Notes under the pieces: generated by a model
What the model saw: the letters and a program-made list of their open reading frames with translations, nothing else
Databases searched by the model: none
Told to the model about the DNA's origin: nothing
Program-made: the position numbers and the translations under genes
Part shown: positions 56,201 through 64,000 of the stretch, piece by piece
How the letters are laid out: each line of letters begins with the position of its first letter
How positions within the stretch are numbered: position 1 is the stretch's first letter
From: Ypsolopha sequella
Taxonomy: Eukaryota; Arthropoda; Insecta; Lepidoptera; Ypsolophidae
Assembly (NCBI GenBank): GCA_934047225.1
Contig: OW204012.1
Coordinates: 11,718,001-11,782,000 of the forward strand
Length of the DNA stretch: 64,000 nucleotides
Direction of reading: 5' to 3'

Positions 56201-57275
56201 TTATTTATTGTTTATTGGCCTGGAAACTAGTCCTTTTAGCCATCTCTTATTATGGTTAAAATATATTTTTTTTCCGCCAACTTTAAATGTTACCAACGGT
56301 ATTTTGCAAGAAATCATATAGCAAAGGGTAAATTCTCATATCTTTTAGCACATCTTCTATCTGGCGGGGCATGTTACCTTCATTTTTATATAGTTCTTCC
56401 AACATCGCAACAAAATATAATCTTTGAAGAGTAAAATCAGCGCAATCTCGAATAATATGGTTTATCTTTTTCATTACAATGTTCGCATTCCACTGGCACA
56501 CATATATTAATTCTGTTTAAATAGGCTGGTGTTCTGACATGTCCAAATCGCAATCTTGCCATCTGTGTAATGAACTGTCTGTTTTCATCTTTTATTTTCG
56601 TATACCAAGGCTTTACGGGAATAGTCTTTTGAATCGCTGCGTACCAATGGCCTGTAGTTTCAATAGTCTTATTTCGGTATTCTCTCCAGAGATTAGTGGC
56701 GTCTTCTTTTATATTAGCGTAGAATTCAGTAAATGGAATGACACATGAGTCTTCCGCAGAGATTTCGTTGATTCCTCTAAAAGCTATCTTATCAACTATC
56801 TCATTTCCCTCTTTAAAAAAAAAAGTTATTGTTTCTTCAGGGGGAGAGGGGGGATTTCAGGGGGTAATATCAACCTCCCTCACACCCCTCAATGACCAGA
56901 AATTCCACCATATATAATGAAAACTTACTTTCATTGAAAATAGCTACAATTTAAATGCAGGAATTTGTGAGAAATTAAGACATACAAAAATACTAAAAAC
57001 ATGTTTATTATTAAGGGAAAATGCATAACAAAACATTGACATCATTGGTCATAGAAAAGTTTTTAAAACTAAAACTTTCGTGGAATTTGGTATTTATTTA
57101 AGTTTCTACTTATATTCTGAGCATGCCTCTGATCTGCGTTTATTATATATTTAAGCGATGTCGTAACCGTGATCGTTTAACTATTAGAGCATAAAAACCA
57201 GTTTAATTATAAATGACAAAAGTTTGTGTTACCTTGGGAGCCCAAAACAACGATTTTTGCTTCTATAACTTTCAT
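40484..57275 (-). CDS. Rab-family small GTPase (Rab5/21/22/31 group), five exons, complete
   Basis: Minus-strand exons in coding order: 57275-57233, 46109-45982, 43767-43625, 42013-41869, 40609-40484. All have AG/GT borders and matching phases; the product is 194 aa. Motifs: P-loop GSQGVGKT (12-19), switch I SPTIGASF (35-42), WDTAGQE (59-65), GNKCDL (117-122), ETSAL (146-150). Rabs switch between GTP and GDP forms and direct vesicle traffic. SPTIGASF and MAPMYYR place it near the endosomal Rab5/21/22/31 group, but I cannot name the orthologue. The protein ends TGRSN with no cysteine, although Rabs normally end in one or two cysteines for geranylgeranylation. The first intron is about 11 kb and full of LINE and MITE remains. 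Confidence 0.88.
40640..41160 (-). pseudogene. LINE reverse transcriptase C-terminus, in Rab intron 4
   Basis: Minus frame 41139-40708 with [30 protein letters not shown] and LHLFNRI. This is the usual C-terminal pattern of a jockey/CR1-like element, followed by an AT-rich 3' end to about 40640. Confidence 0.65.
41240..41634 (+). mobile_element. non-autonomous element 'gccctagggc', copy 2
   Basis: Nearly identical to 18935-19316, including the paired 'acgggcgtaaaagcaataaa' / 'tttgcgcccttgtag' end. Confidence 0.8.
41869..42013 (-). CDS. Rab exon 4: guanine-specificity motifs
   Basis: Minus-strand acceptor ...TTCTTACAG, donor GTAATT. Encodes [17 protein letters not shown] and [12 protein letters not shown]. 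The usual SAK triplet reads SAL here. Confidence 0.9.
42115..42470 (-). mobile_element. dispersed element, inverted copy of 34300-34640
   Basis: 'gcataatttgtttaattggc', 'agatggcgctaagttagcaa' and 'gcgccatctattatcgaagt' match in reverse. It lies in Rab intron 3. Confidence 0.75.
42480..43130. other. Rab intron, nothing recognised
   Basis: AT-rich. The 60-codon minus frame at 42740-42922 has no recognised content. Confidence 0.4.
43135..43510 (+). mobile_element. interspersed element, copy of 13905-14262
   Basis: 'ggttgatcattgaacctg'-type and 'gattggatttcaccttgta' parts match in reverse. It ends in the AT-rich tail 'tttgaatttgaattttgaat'. Confidence 0.75.
43625..43767 (-). CDS. Rab exon 3: switch II
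   Basis: Minus-strand acceptor ...TATTCCAG, donor GTATAA. Encodes [26 protein letters not shown] and GWVKELQ, ending in phase 2 so that Ser105 is split. Confidence 0.9.
43889..44440. mobile_element. foldback element enclosing a LINE fragment
   Basis: Arms 'cagtggcgtgcacagaactt' and reverse, about 40 bp ('gaaaagcaagcaattg'). ACATCA occurs at 43881 and 44441, a possible imperfect target duplication. It begins about 120 bp upstream of Rab exon 3 on the minus strand. Confidence 0.78.
43950..44181 (+). pseudogene. retroelement reverse transcriptase C-terminal piece
   Basis: [20 protein letters not shown] and [20 protein letters not shown] followed by a stop. This is a familiar C-terminal block of non-LTR reverse transcriptases. 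Only about 75 codons remain. Confidence 0.7.
44595..44866. mobile_element. foldback element, 272 bp
   Basis: 'atatacaaggtgactttttg' and its reverse complement. The arms run about 90 bp. The 'acaaggtga' ends are shared with 51331-51604 and with 13905/43315. Confidence 0.85.
45020..45400 (-). mobile_element. non-autonomous element 'gccctagggc', copy 3 inverted
   Basis: Reverse complement of 41240-41634, from 'tagtttatgctacaagggcg' to 'gggcctttacgagcacatgc'. Confidence 0.8.
45495..45930 (-). mobile_element. LINE 3' end including the last codons
   Basis: The minus strand encodes [18 protein letters not shown] and [14 protein letters not shown] before a stop at 45778. An AT-rich 3' UTR follows to 'tcattttctttattggg' (45510). 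Confidence 0.68.
45982..46109 (-). CDS. Rab exon 2: P-loop and switch I
   Basis: Acceptor ...TTATTTCAG and donor GTAAAA on the minus strand. Encodes [23 protein letters not shown] and [10 protein letters not shown]. By chance it reads on in frame past the donor into LINE-derived sequence (down to 45778); that extension is not part of the gene. Confidence 0.88.
46164..46305. mobile_element. foldback element, 142 bp, upstream of Rab exon 2
   Basis: 'gtagtatagtgtttaatcgc' and 'gcgattaaacactatgctac' bound it, with inner arms 'gaatcacaagtg' / 'cacttgtgattc'. It is 55 bp upstream of the exon 2 acceptor on the minus strand. Confidence 0.85.
46352..47330. mobile_element. foldback element split by a LINE
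   Basis: Left part 46352-46432 and right part 47284-47330 together correspond to the whole element at 48527-48675. The LINE 46433-47283 lies between them. Confidence 0.75.
46433..47283 (+). mobile_element. LINE 3' part with (CTAT)n tail
   Basis: The coding end lies at 46560-46799 ([20 protein letters not shown] then [11 protein letters not shown], stop). The 3' UTR ends in 'aataaatgttttatctatct' with about eight CTAT units (47249-47283). Confidence 0.8.
47340..47560 (-). repeat. interspersed repeat, inverted copy of 1240-1500
   Basis: See 1240-1500. The following stretch 47560-47870 has a weak inverted pair ('gtgaggtttataaagcaaat' / 'cttgctttataaacctta'). Confidence 0.6.
47870..48175 (+). 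repeat. repeat with (GTAT)n and two related units
   Basis: GTAT run at 47886-47903. Units 'gaaactttgcacaaatatag' and 'aaactttgcacaaatgtggt' about 143 bp apart point to an old tandem duplication. Confidence 0.65.
48180..48470 (+). mobile_element. probable LINE 3' UTR
   Basis: Ends 'aataataaataatttgtatt', with T-rich inner sequence. Called from the tail type only. Confidence 0.4.
48527..48675. mobile_element. foldback element, intact copy
   Basis: 'gattcggtgtaacacgactt' at the left, 'aagtcgtgttacatcaaatc' at the right. The inner palindrome is 'gtctttttctttctatatcg' / 'cgaaaagataaagac'. Confidence 0.8.
48815..49760 (+). repeat. 'ggcgatatgtaaaaa' family, copy 4, interrupted
   Basis: Left part to 48940, right part from 49460, separated by the 519-bp insertion. 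The joint is exactly that of the uninterrupted copy at 31770-32215. Confidence 0.82.
48941..49459. mobile_element. 519-bp element with GAGGGCTTTTCA ends
   Basis: Starts 'gagggcttttcatgacagct' and ends 'gctgtctgaaaagccctc'. Flanked by AT on both sides (48939-48940, 49460-49461), where the empty copy has a single AT. The inner arms 'catacgtcagcgcc' are inverted. Confidence 0.88.
49878..50317. mobile_element. 440-bp non-autonomous element, copy 2
   Basis: Same length and almost the same sequence as 25941-26380. Few differences, so the two insertions are young or recently copied. Confidence 0.85.
50465..50590 (-). mobile_element. non-autonomous element 'gccctagggc', fragment
   Basis: 'aaagccctagggcaaaataa' to 'ggcctttacgaacacttgca' matches the start of the inverted copy at 45320-45400. 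Confidence 0.75.
50600..51210. other. no gene seen
   Basis: No repeat or protein content recognised. Confidence 0.4.
51215..51325 (+). mobile_element. LINE fragment, same family as 12905-13020
   Basis: 'catgactagattggatgtgg' and 'gaggtgtgtctagatcgtgg' match the region after the 65-bp array. Confidence 0.6.
51331..51604. mobile_element. foldback element, 274 bp
   Basis: 'ataaggtgaaatttaagtaa' and 'gattaagtttcaccttgtat' bound it. Inner arms 'gactcggttagtgatcag' / 'ctgatcactaaccgagtc' are imperfect. Confidence 0.78.
51610..52765. other. no gene seen; some dispersed repeat
   Basis: 'cccgcggcttcgctcgcgtt' (52487) followed by 'atgataataaagaaaatcgc' is a common lepidopteran repeat. The latter part is also found reversed at 44555-44580. 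Confidence 0.45.
52770..52998 (+). mobile_element. LINE 3' end, second copy of the 9700 type
   Basis: 'acaagtctgacttagtttgg' to 'aaatattttgtatttgtatt'. Confidence 0.62.
53194..53419. mobile_element. MITE with TAGTCCGTCA ends, copy 2
   Basis: 226 bp. The left outside flank 'gaataggcatgatgactaaa' is also the same as at 15158. Either the element is longer than its inverted ends suggest, or a larger block was copied. Confidence 0.8.
53646..53958 (+). mobile_element. retroelement 3' region ending in (GATG)n, copy 2
   Basis: 'gtagagctgatgccgggctc' to 'tgtccagcagtggacgaact'. It has small deletions relative to 10394-10765. Confidence 0.75.
54120..54945 (+). repeat. 'ggaaccctaaa' family member with two internal units
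   Basis: 'tttttagggttccgtagtac' at the left, 'acggaaccctaggtacgcga' at the right. Two diverged units of about 300 bp lie between ('tatctccaaaactgggagat' at 54479 and 'tatctccaaaactggtggac' at 54764). Confidence 0.7.
55130..55500 (-). mobile_element. LINE fragment, minus
   Basis: The reverse complement carries 'ttggacatgtagagaggatg' and 'ccaggccgccctagaagg', the single-copy ancestor of the 65-bp array unit. The 'cctgtctcccagaggggtag' end matches 51280-51320 in reverse. Confidence 0.7.
55500..56280. other. Rab intron 1, nothing recognised
   Basis: Includes repeated 'atactatatgta' runs at 55905-55940. The open frames at 55636-55973 overlap on both strands and show no domain. Confidence 0.4.
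56283..56830 (-). pseudogene. LINE C-terminus: RNase H end and zinc-knuckle tail
   Basis: Minus strand from about 56815: [20 protein letters not shown] (RNase H end), [51 protein letters not shown]. Then, one frame on, [15 protein letters not shown]. The Cys/His tail is that of I-like non-LTR elements. One frameshift near 56470. Distinct from the element at 22074. Confidence 0.78.
57233..57275 (-). CDS. Rab exon 1: start and P-loop first half
   Basis: 43 bp, too short to stand out as an ORF. It encodes [14 protein letters not shown] plus the first G of the next Gly codon, followed by donor GTAACAC. The join to exon 2 gives GSQGVGKTS, an exact P-loop, which is the main support for this exon. 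Confidence 0.85.
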
Positions 57276-57560
57276 TTTAAAACTATCACAGTTCGTAACT
57301 ACGCAAAATACTTCAACAACACTTTTTATTACTGTTTTTACATTGTTTTTTCAGTTTGAAATGTGAAAATTCCGTAAACAAGACGACGAGCGCACAAAGA
57401 ACAGTAGCAGTGTTGCCAGATCCCAGAGACCATTTTGCCAAAATCCGTACAAAAATAAAGAGTCTAAAAGGAAGTGTGAGTGAATGACATTATGGAAGTT
57501 TGAATCAATTAACTCTCGCATACAAAAGGACAAGGCAAACTGCTCGTACATACCATTTTC
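57276..57560 (-). promoter_or_regulatory. presumed promoter and 5' UTR of the Rab gene
   Basis: Upstream of Rab exon 1 on the minus strand. No core element is evident; inferred from position. Confidence 0.3.
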
Positions 57561-57599
57561 ACGATTATAATAGGAGAATCCTCACAAGCGCGTGCCCAG

Positions 57600-60280
57600 C
57601 TTTTAAAACAGGGAAATGTTTCTTTAATATGGAAATATGTTGTATTTTAACAAATTTCTATTAAACATTGTAAATATGCAGTTTTTCTTTGTATGCAGTA
57701 ACGCGGCAGTCATTCCGACGAGCAATAAAAGACACAAACGTAGAGCCGCGCGCACTATGAGTTGAAAGCTTTAAATAGTTCAATTGTTGCCATGAAATTA
57801 AATAACTTTTTCGTAATTTAAAAATAAGACCGAACGAAATAAATGAATCAAATGTGCTTAGTATATGCTTCTTAAAAGGAGTATGTTTGAGGTGGATTAG
57901 TCTGTCTACATCAAAAATCCGTATTCATAATTCATCCGTATCGGACTCCCAAAATCCGTACAAATACGAACAAATCCGTATATATGGCAATGTTGAACAG
58001 CAGCCTACCGTAAATTATTTTGACGTTATGTTTCTTAAAACCATAACTTTTGTGTCATGCTCGCGTTCAACGCCCATTTTGCACGTTGAGGGCTCGAGGT
58101 TGTAACGTATTACATTGGCCAAGAGATGGGCGTTATATAAGATACATCGTTAGAATAACAATCTATTCTTCCTACAACGATTAGAAATTTCCAGTGTTTC
58201 ACTAAACCGTCTATTTTATAAACGAAATTTGGCACGTTAGCCTCATGCAGGTGCTGCACTATTTGAAAGTGGTAGCATTAAGTCCAGCATAGTGCAGCAA
58301 TTTTCACACTGTTGGTTGCCTTATTGCTGCGTCTCGGATACTGGCTCAAAGAAGTCAAATACTGCGTCTTCTACCTCAATAGCCAGACGTGGCGTGCTAC
58401 CTTCGTGTACATGGCTTGGTATGGTAAACTGACCATAATCCGGTAGCCACTGGTTTACCGCCAAAATCGTTTGGCTATGAAAAATCGTGGCATCACAATT
58501 GTCTCGCTTCGTAAAGGTTTTCAATACTGAGTATGTACACTCGCACCATTTTTTAGTACTCGCGATGAGAAAATTTGCGTATGCGTATGTACACTCGTTA
58601 CAGGTGTGCGCCATAATTATATAATTTTCTCTATGTGTGCGCCGGCGACTGGCGATCGAGGGCTGGAGGTTGGACTTCGGGGACGGGCTATGGTTTTCCC
58701 TGGGAATGTTTTTCATTGATGGCTGGAAGTCGGACGCTCATTGCAAAGAAGGCCATCCGTACGGTTCATGTTACTGAGCATTTCTCAAAAAATTTGCTAC
58801 TAATTCAAAAACTTGTCCAAAATGAAAATATCGTAAATATATGTATGTATATAACATAAAAATCTGATAATTCATTATGTTTAGATTGATAATATTGGTA
58901 TAGCACGTATGTGATTTCACCGTTTCAGTGATAAAATTGTGAAAATCCAATTAGGGGGTGAAAGAAAGCGTCCTATTTTGTTACTACTTATTTGGTGAAC
59001 ATTGGATAAGTTATTGTAGATATACCAGTAGGAAACATTGTTTCTTTAAATTCATGATTATACTTTTAATAATTTCAGCAAAAATATCCCTTTAAATAAA
59101 AACATATTTAAGAAAACTCTGCAATAATTATTTTTTGTTACCATTGGTACAAACATAAAGGCAAAAGTTTTTATTTTATGAAAACCAAAATTAATTATAG
59201 AAAGATAATATTATTTATCCCGACATGTTTCTATTTTTCATTATTAACGATCATTTTTAGGTGTTTTAAGACAATTAAAACCCAGGAAAATTCAAAATTA
59301 ATGTTGATTAATTTTGGGACAGTAACAAAATTCCTTTCTTGTTACCTTTTTTGTTACTTTTGTTTGAATTCCTTTTTTGTTACCTAACTTTCCTCTTATA
59401 CATTACTATGCCAAAGTAACAAAAGAAGAAGTAACGAAACGAGAATAATTTATGTTTTGAAATTTATTCATCACAGTAAAAACAATAACTGTTTTATTTA
59501 AATTCAGCTCGAATGTAACTTAGAATATTCACTTTCAAAAACCAACAATGGTTTTATGAGATATTAACAACTTACCTGTAAAACCCGGTAACAAAAACTG
59601 AACAGAAATTGAGCAATAGTAGGCACGTGTACACTCTAAGACGCCATCCAGCAGAGAGAGATTGCTCAGCAAAATGGCATATTGAAATGTCACGTAGAGT
59701 GTTACCAAAAACTAAAAATATCAACTTATTGGTATATTTCACAAAAGTAATATGCTAAAATTGGTAACAAAAGAGGATGTCACTTTTTGAAACTTTTCTG
59801 GGACAAGATTAAAATGTGTTTTTTGAAAAAATAATGCACTAGTCTCTTCTTAAAGATAATATTAAATGAACCCCGACATAATGATTAAGCAATTAAAATC
59901 AAAAAATACGTAGGATGCTTTTGAACTTTCCGAAATATTAGCGATCAAAGTATCAGTAAGTCGTATGGGACACGTGGCTTTTCATACATAACAATTTGGG
60001 AGTGTTTTTTATTTACTCAATTTTAATTAATATATAATTATTTAAGACATTCAGTATTTTTTTTCGTATTCAAAAATAAATAAAGAAAACCACACTGTCT
60101 ACAGTTAAATACTGTTAGACCATTTTATACACAATAATGATAAATAACTTTGTGGGACAGCAAAAAAATCAAGTTACGAAAAAAAATGAGAAATGCTCTA
60201 CTCACATGTCACGTCGCGTAGGTTAGCCATTTATTCGAAATTTATAAAAATATAAAAAAATACAAGTTTTTTTTTTACGA
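57600..60280. other. no gene supported
   Basis: A 131-codon minus frame (58716-58321) is the longest in it. It has four cysteines near its middle but no domain that I know. 'aatccgta' is repeated several times at 57915-57990 and again at 57440. The rest is AT-rich. Confidence 0.4.
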
Positions 60281-60286
60281 TTCTGT

Positions 60287-60592
60287 TAAGGGCGTACGCA
60301 GGATTTCACTCAGGGGGGGGGAGGGGACAGAAACTCAATAATAAAGGCATAAGTTCCAAAACGAAAAGGACAAACAAATTATTGAACACAACGTATGTAT
60401 TTTCTATATAAACTTTATCTTTAAAAAATTAGTCTCGTAGTTTAAGACAATAGTTAGTTTTCAGTGTAAAGCGAGATATTAATTTTAATACATAACACTT
60501 ACTTGTCTCACACTCCAGGGGGGGGGCTATTTTTGCACAGGGGGGGGGGGGAGGCAGCTGCCCCTACCTGCCCCCCCCCGCGTACGCCCTTG
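60287..60592. mobile_element. hAT-type MITE with long G runs, 306 bp
   Basis: Ends TAAGGGCGTACGC and GCGTACGCCCTTG. The 8-bp duplication GATTCTGT is at 60279-60286 and 60593-60600. Runs of 9 and 12 G lie at 60316-60324 and about 60540-60551, and C runs near the right end. Confidence 0.85.
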
Positions 60593-60966
60593 GATTCTGT
60601 GTTCTATTAGTGATTCTGATTCATAGATTTCAATGTAGCTAAGGGGTTCATTTTCAACCTTTATTGTCATGTGGGAGTTGAAGAGGACTCGTTAAAAATT
60701 TAACTCTGTCAAAGCTAAGGATTTCGTTCTACATTCGTTGCGCAAGTAAGACAACAATTTTGTTGTCACACTGAATACAAAGAGCCTTCGAACTCAGATG
60801 CTGACAAATTTGACAATGAACATCAACATTTTTTTAATTGGCAATTATTTCCTTTTGATTGCAATTGAGTTTTAGCTCAGTATACTCAATTGCCTTCATC
60901 CCCACTCTAAATTGCTTCTATCTGTGTTTAGATAATGTGTCAGCAAGGACTGTGAACGATCGAACC

Positions 60967-61661
60967 TCACCTGCAATTATCTAGCCACCATTTCAGCTCT
61001 TTGTAAGCATTCTGAGGCAACGGATGTGACCATATTATATCCACTCGTGGTCGTATATTGACTTGTGCTTGCAAAGCACGATATTGTAGGCGTCTCTTGG
61101 GACCGCAAAACTGGAAAAATTCACGAGGCCTATATGTTTTTATAGCTCTGCAAGACTCCTTTTCTCCGCTAATAATATGTGATTCTAGCCTGGACGCCAA
61201 TCTGGCTGAAATATACTTTACTTTCTGCCACGTATATTTTACAATTCAAACGAATTCCAGAGCTTTTTGTGGCTGCAGTACGAATTCAAGAGTCCATCTT
61301 AGGTATTCCTGTAGGTTCACCTTCAAGACAAATAATTGTTAGAGGAGTAGAGGAGTAGGCGTACTCCCCGGTTTCTAAGCTGATGAGCAATCATATTGGT
61401 AAGGGATACAAAACTTTTGAACTTAGACCAAACGGTCATCTGAAAGGGAACACCATTAAAAATCAGACATAAAAAGCGCCGGTGGCTCATGGAAACCAGC
61501 AAAATAAAAGTTGGCCTGGTAAAATATTTACATTTGCCATCCACTTTTGGGATTGTAGAAAATCCAGCACATTGACCTACGTTTACCAGTCGAGATTGAA
61601 AAGCTGTTGCGGAGGAATATCGAAGACATATTTCTACCCTCACTGCATTTTGAACTCGCAT
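60967..61661 (-). pseudogene. DIRS-like retroelement reverse transcriptase remnant
   Basis: Minus strand: HRRFLCLIFNGVPFQMT, then AHQLRNRGVRLLLY before a destroyed catalytic box (SSNN where YLDD is expected). Next come LEFVLQPQKALEF and IWSHPLPQNAYKELKWWLDN. The GVPFQMT, HLRxRG and ELKWW blocks are those of DIRS/tyrosine-recombinase elements. Stops and frameshifts are present and no recombinase is seen. Confidence 0.7.
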
Positions 61662-62159
61662 TTTCTATATGACCAACATTTCGACCATGTTTTATTAAGG
61701 TATGGTGGGTTTAATAGACAATTTTGATAACGTAACTGGTTTCGTTTCGTCATTTAAAAATCACATTAACGACACATCTCTTGGCCATGGCCAACGTGTA
61801 GAGGTGGCGTTATTAGGGATTCCGGAAGTACTTTGTTCAATGTTTTTAAGTACATACTTTCTTTTACCTAATTTATCCAAATATATTTTTCATTGTACCA
61901 TATTCAAACGAATTAATCTGAATAAAAATTTAGAAACAACTGATTACTTTTACTGATTGATATGGTTTCTACTAAAATTGTTAAAAGTTCAATACATTTT
62001 GCTACTTTTACTTTTGGAAGTATCATACATTTAGTTGCTTTTGGTGGTAAAAATCTGGCTACATTTTTAGCAAAATTTTGCTACAAGTGCTTGGCCGCGG
62101 CGGGCCGTGGAAAGTTAGACTCAAAGAGTACATTATGTATATTATTATATCTGGTTACA
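61662..62159. other. no gene seen upstream of the ZAD gene
   Basis: May include more of the eroded retroelement. No domain recognised. Confidence 0.4.
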
Positions 62160-62290
62160 CTATTATGATGGCTGGTAGATGGCAACACTGGAATTAAAAT
62201 GTCGCGGTCGGTACTGCGAATGATTGTGTCTACTGTCTATTTATTTTATGTAATATCATTTATATTAGGACCCCTAGTGTTATTCTAATC
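62160..62290 (+). promoter_or_regulatory. presumed promoter and 5' leader of the ZAD gene
   Basis: A repeat-poor stretch directly upstream of the ZAD start codon, ending 'ttattctaatcATG'. I see no convincing TATA box. The call rests on position only. Confidence 0.3.
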
Positions 62291-63723
62291 ATGGAACCTA
62301 AAAAAGAAATTAGTCCTGGTAATATGTGTAGAACTTGTATGGTGGAATCCGAAAACATGCGGTCTCTTTTTAATAATCTTTGTGGTGAAAGAACACTCGG
62401 TGAAGTGCTTACATTTGTTACAAATTTAGACATAAAAGAACAAGATAATCTTCCAAAACAGATATGCAACGATTGCGAGACTGTCCTCGCCCAGTCCGAC
62501 GCTTTTAAACGCCGCTGTATCGATGTAGAAGCTAGATTTTTCAATCTGCTTAAATATCCAAAGCTAGGCGAGAATGGACCTGAAACTATTGAAAAACCAG
62601 TTGTAAAGTTTGAAACTTTAGAAAATTCTACTCAGCCATATCAATGCTCGATATGCTCTATGAGATTCCTGGAATGCAATGATTTGAAGACCCATGTGAT
62701 ACACAACCATCCAAACACAGATAAGACTAAACACAATTCTCTTGAAGGAAGTTTGAAATCGGATGTTCAAAACCAATTAGATGCTAAAACAAATGTAAAA
62801 GAAGAGCTAGATAATCATGAATTTACTGAAGATGTGTTTTCGAGTCATTATGAAGATTACATGATTGATGACGCTTCTTTAGATAACCACCACCAAGGCT
62901 TGCTTGAAATAAAACAGAAAAACAAAGAATATGTTTGTTCTTTATGTGGTTTAGTTTTTGAGAATAAAAGTGAACATAAAGAGCATTTGCAGGTTATACA
63001 TTCGAGTCCTAATAAAAAACTAAGCCTCATCAAAAAGGAACCAAAAAGTAAAAAAAGAAAACCTACAATTGAGAAGACCACACATATGAAAATAGATGTA
63101 AAAGCTTCACTGAGCGAATATTATTGTAAGAGCTGTCACGTACATTTTAAGAATTTAAAATCGTTGAAGAATCACAATTGGAAAAAGCATAATAATCCAC
63201 TGCAGAAGTCAAAAAAATCAGAATACGAAGACAAAATTAAGAAATCAGAAGACGGGTCAAAAGAAAAGTATGAGTGCTCTCTCTGCATGAGGAAATTTGT
63301 TAAAAAGATGACGCTTATAGCACATTTGAAACGTCACGACAATCCCACTTCATACAACTGCACCCTATGCAAACGAGAATTCGTTCACAAAGCCCATTTA
63401 GATAACCACATTCTCAAGATCCACAGCACGCACAGAGACGGTTATAAATGTGATTCGTGCCCACAATACTTCCCTAATCAAGACAGTTTAAATCTCCACA
63501 TCGAAATTCACCACAGCGTCAAAAAAATGCATGAATGCAGTTTCTGTTCTAAGTCATTCAATATGTTATCTACATTAAAAGATCATCTAAGAGTGCATAC
63601 TGGAGAAAAACCATTCCTCTGTCCATTGTGCGGTAAAGGATTTTCACAAAATACTAATTTGACCGAGCATTTACGGAGACATCAAGGAATCAAACCATTT
63701 AAATGTTCTATGTGTGACAGAAG
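62291..63723 (+). CDS. ZAD and C2H2 zinc-finger protein, 5' exon only (cut by window end)
   Basis: An open exon of 1433 bp from the ATG at 62291 to the donor AAG|GTGAGA at 63723; the rest lies beyond the window. Residues 13-62 form a ZAD domain (C13-x2-C16 and C59-x2-C62), the insect zinc-binding dimerisation module. Eight complete C2H2 fingers start near residues 117, 214, 276, 327, 355, 385, 414 and 442. A ninth (FKCSMCDRR) is split by the intron. Fingers 7 and 8 are joined by a standard TGEKP linker and 8 and 9 by QGIKP, so the C-terminal set is the likely DNA-binding array. ZAD proteins are nuclear regulators expanded in insects; the target is unknown. Confidence 0.9.
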
Positions 63724-63774
63724 GTGAGATAATTTATATATTTAGCATTAAGTTCACTTTTTGTCTGAGGACCA

Positions 63775-63848
63775 ACAAGAGTGGCGTAATATTGGGGAGG
63801 CCTATGTCCAGCAGTGGACGAATATGGGCTGATGGATGGATGGATGAT
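63775..63848 (+). mobile_element. retroelement tail with (GATG)n, copy 3
   Basis: 'gtggcgtaatattggggagg', 'tgtccagcagtggacgaata', then ggat repeats. It lies 50 bp into the intron after the ZAD exon. Confidence 0.75.
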
Positions 63849-63862
63849 ATTTAAGATTGAAC

Positions 63863-63987
63863 TTAACACATTGAAGGACAGAGGGTTTGTAACCATTCTG
63901 GCAAAATTCTACAGAGAATTGATGATGCCATTCAAATTAGTAATCTAATAGGATATCGTCCAGCGTCTCTGTCCTTCAATGTGTTAA
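63863..63987. mobile_element. TTAA-flanked hairpin MITE, 125 bp
   Basis: TTAACACATTGAAGGACAGA and its reverse complement, so TTAA stands at both ends. Arms 21 bp. Confidence 0.82.
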
Positions 63988-64000
63988 TGTTCCCAACAAA

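Noticed and set aside
57406..58000. Possible transposon with 'cagtgttgcca' and 'tggcaatgttg' ends
   Set aside because: The inverted match is short and imperfect and no target duplication was found.
58321..58716. 131-codon minus-strand frame with several cysteines
   Set aside because: No known domain, no paired zinc-finger histidines and no supporting splice structure. It is left as unsupported.

Overview
This is a 64 kb piece of an insect nuclear genome, very probably a moth or butterfly. The base composition is AT-rich and the genes have several introns, most of them multi-kilobase and full of mobile elements. Many repeats are of types I know from Lepidoptera: 3' ends reading 'tgtccagcagtggacg' followed by GATG runs, 'ggaaccctaaaa' elements, and tRNA-derived SINEs with 'ggaatttatgtgc'. 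The species call is inference; no marker gene fixes it.

Three real genes can be supported. (1) 6025-20387, plus strand: a complete seven-exon gene for a secreted/ER saposin-like protein of the Canopy/Seele family (242 aa, six cysteines, signal peptide, RDEF end). (2) 57275-40484, minus strand: a complete five-exon Rab GTPase (194 aa) with P-loop, WDTAGQE, NKCD and ETSA motifs. It is closest to the Rab5/21/22/31 group but has no C-terminal prenylation cysteine. (3) 62291-63723, plus strand: the 5' coding exon of a ZAD plus C2H2 zinc-finger protein that runs off the window in the middle of finger 9. Nothing suggests that the three work in one pathway.

The rest is mobile DNA. It includes an eroded DNA transposon with terminal inverted repeats in sel intron 1 (6259-7473) and hAT-type MITEs with 8-bp target-site duplications (7870, 10793, 60287). 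There are TTAA-flanked MITEs (1802, 22961, 63863), a TA-flanked mariner-like MITE in two copies (8890, 19319), and a large set of foldback elements. Retroelement remains are LINE coding pieces (5246, 22074, 40708, 45778, 43950, 46518, 56283), LINE 3' tails, a DIRS-like reverse transcriptase remnant (60967-61661) and tRNA-derived SINEs (29309, 30907). A perfect 65-bp x 14 tandem array at 11978-12887 grew out of a LINE coding region.

The most unusual object is at 36520-36854. It is a nearly perfect 335-bp palindrome whose 55-nt loop is a tRNA-like sequence with A- and B-box motifs. Nested insertions, and matching empty and filled sites inside the same window, allow the relative order of several insertions to be read directly.
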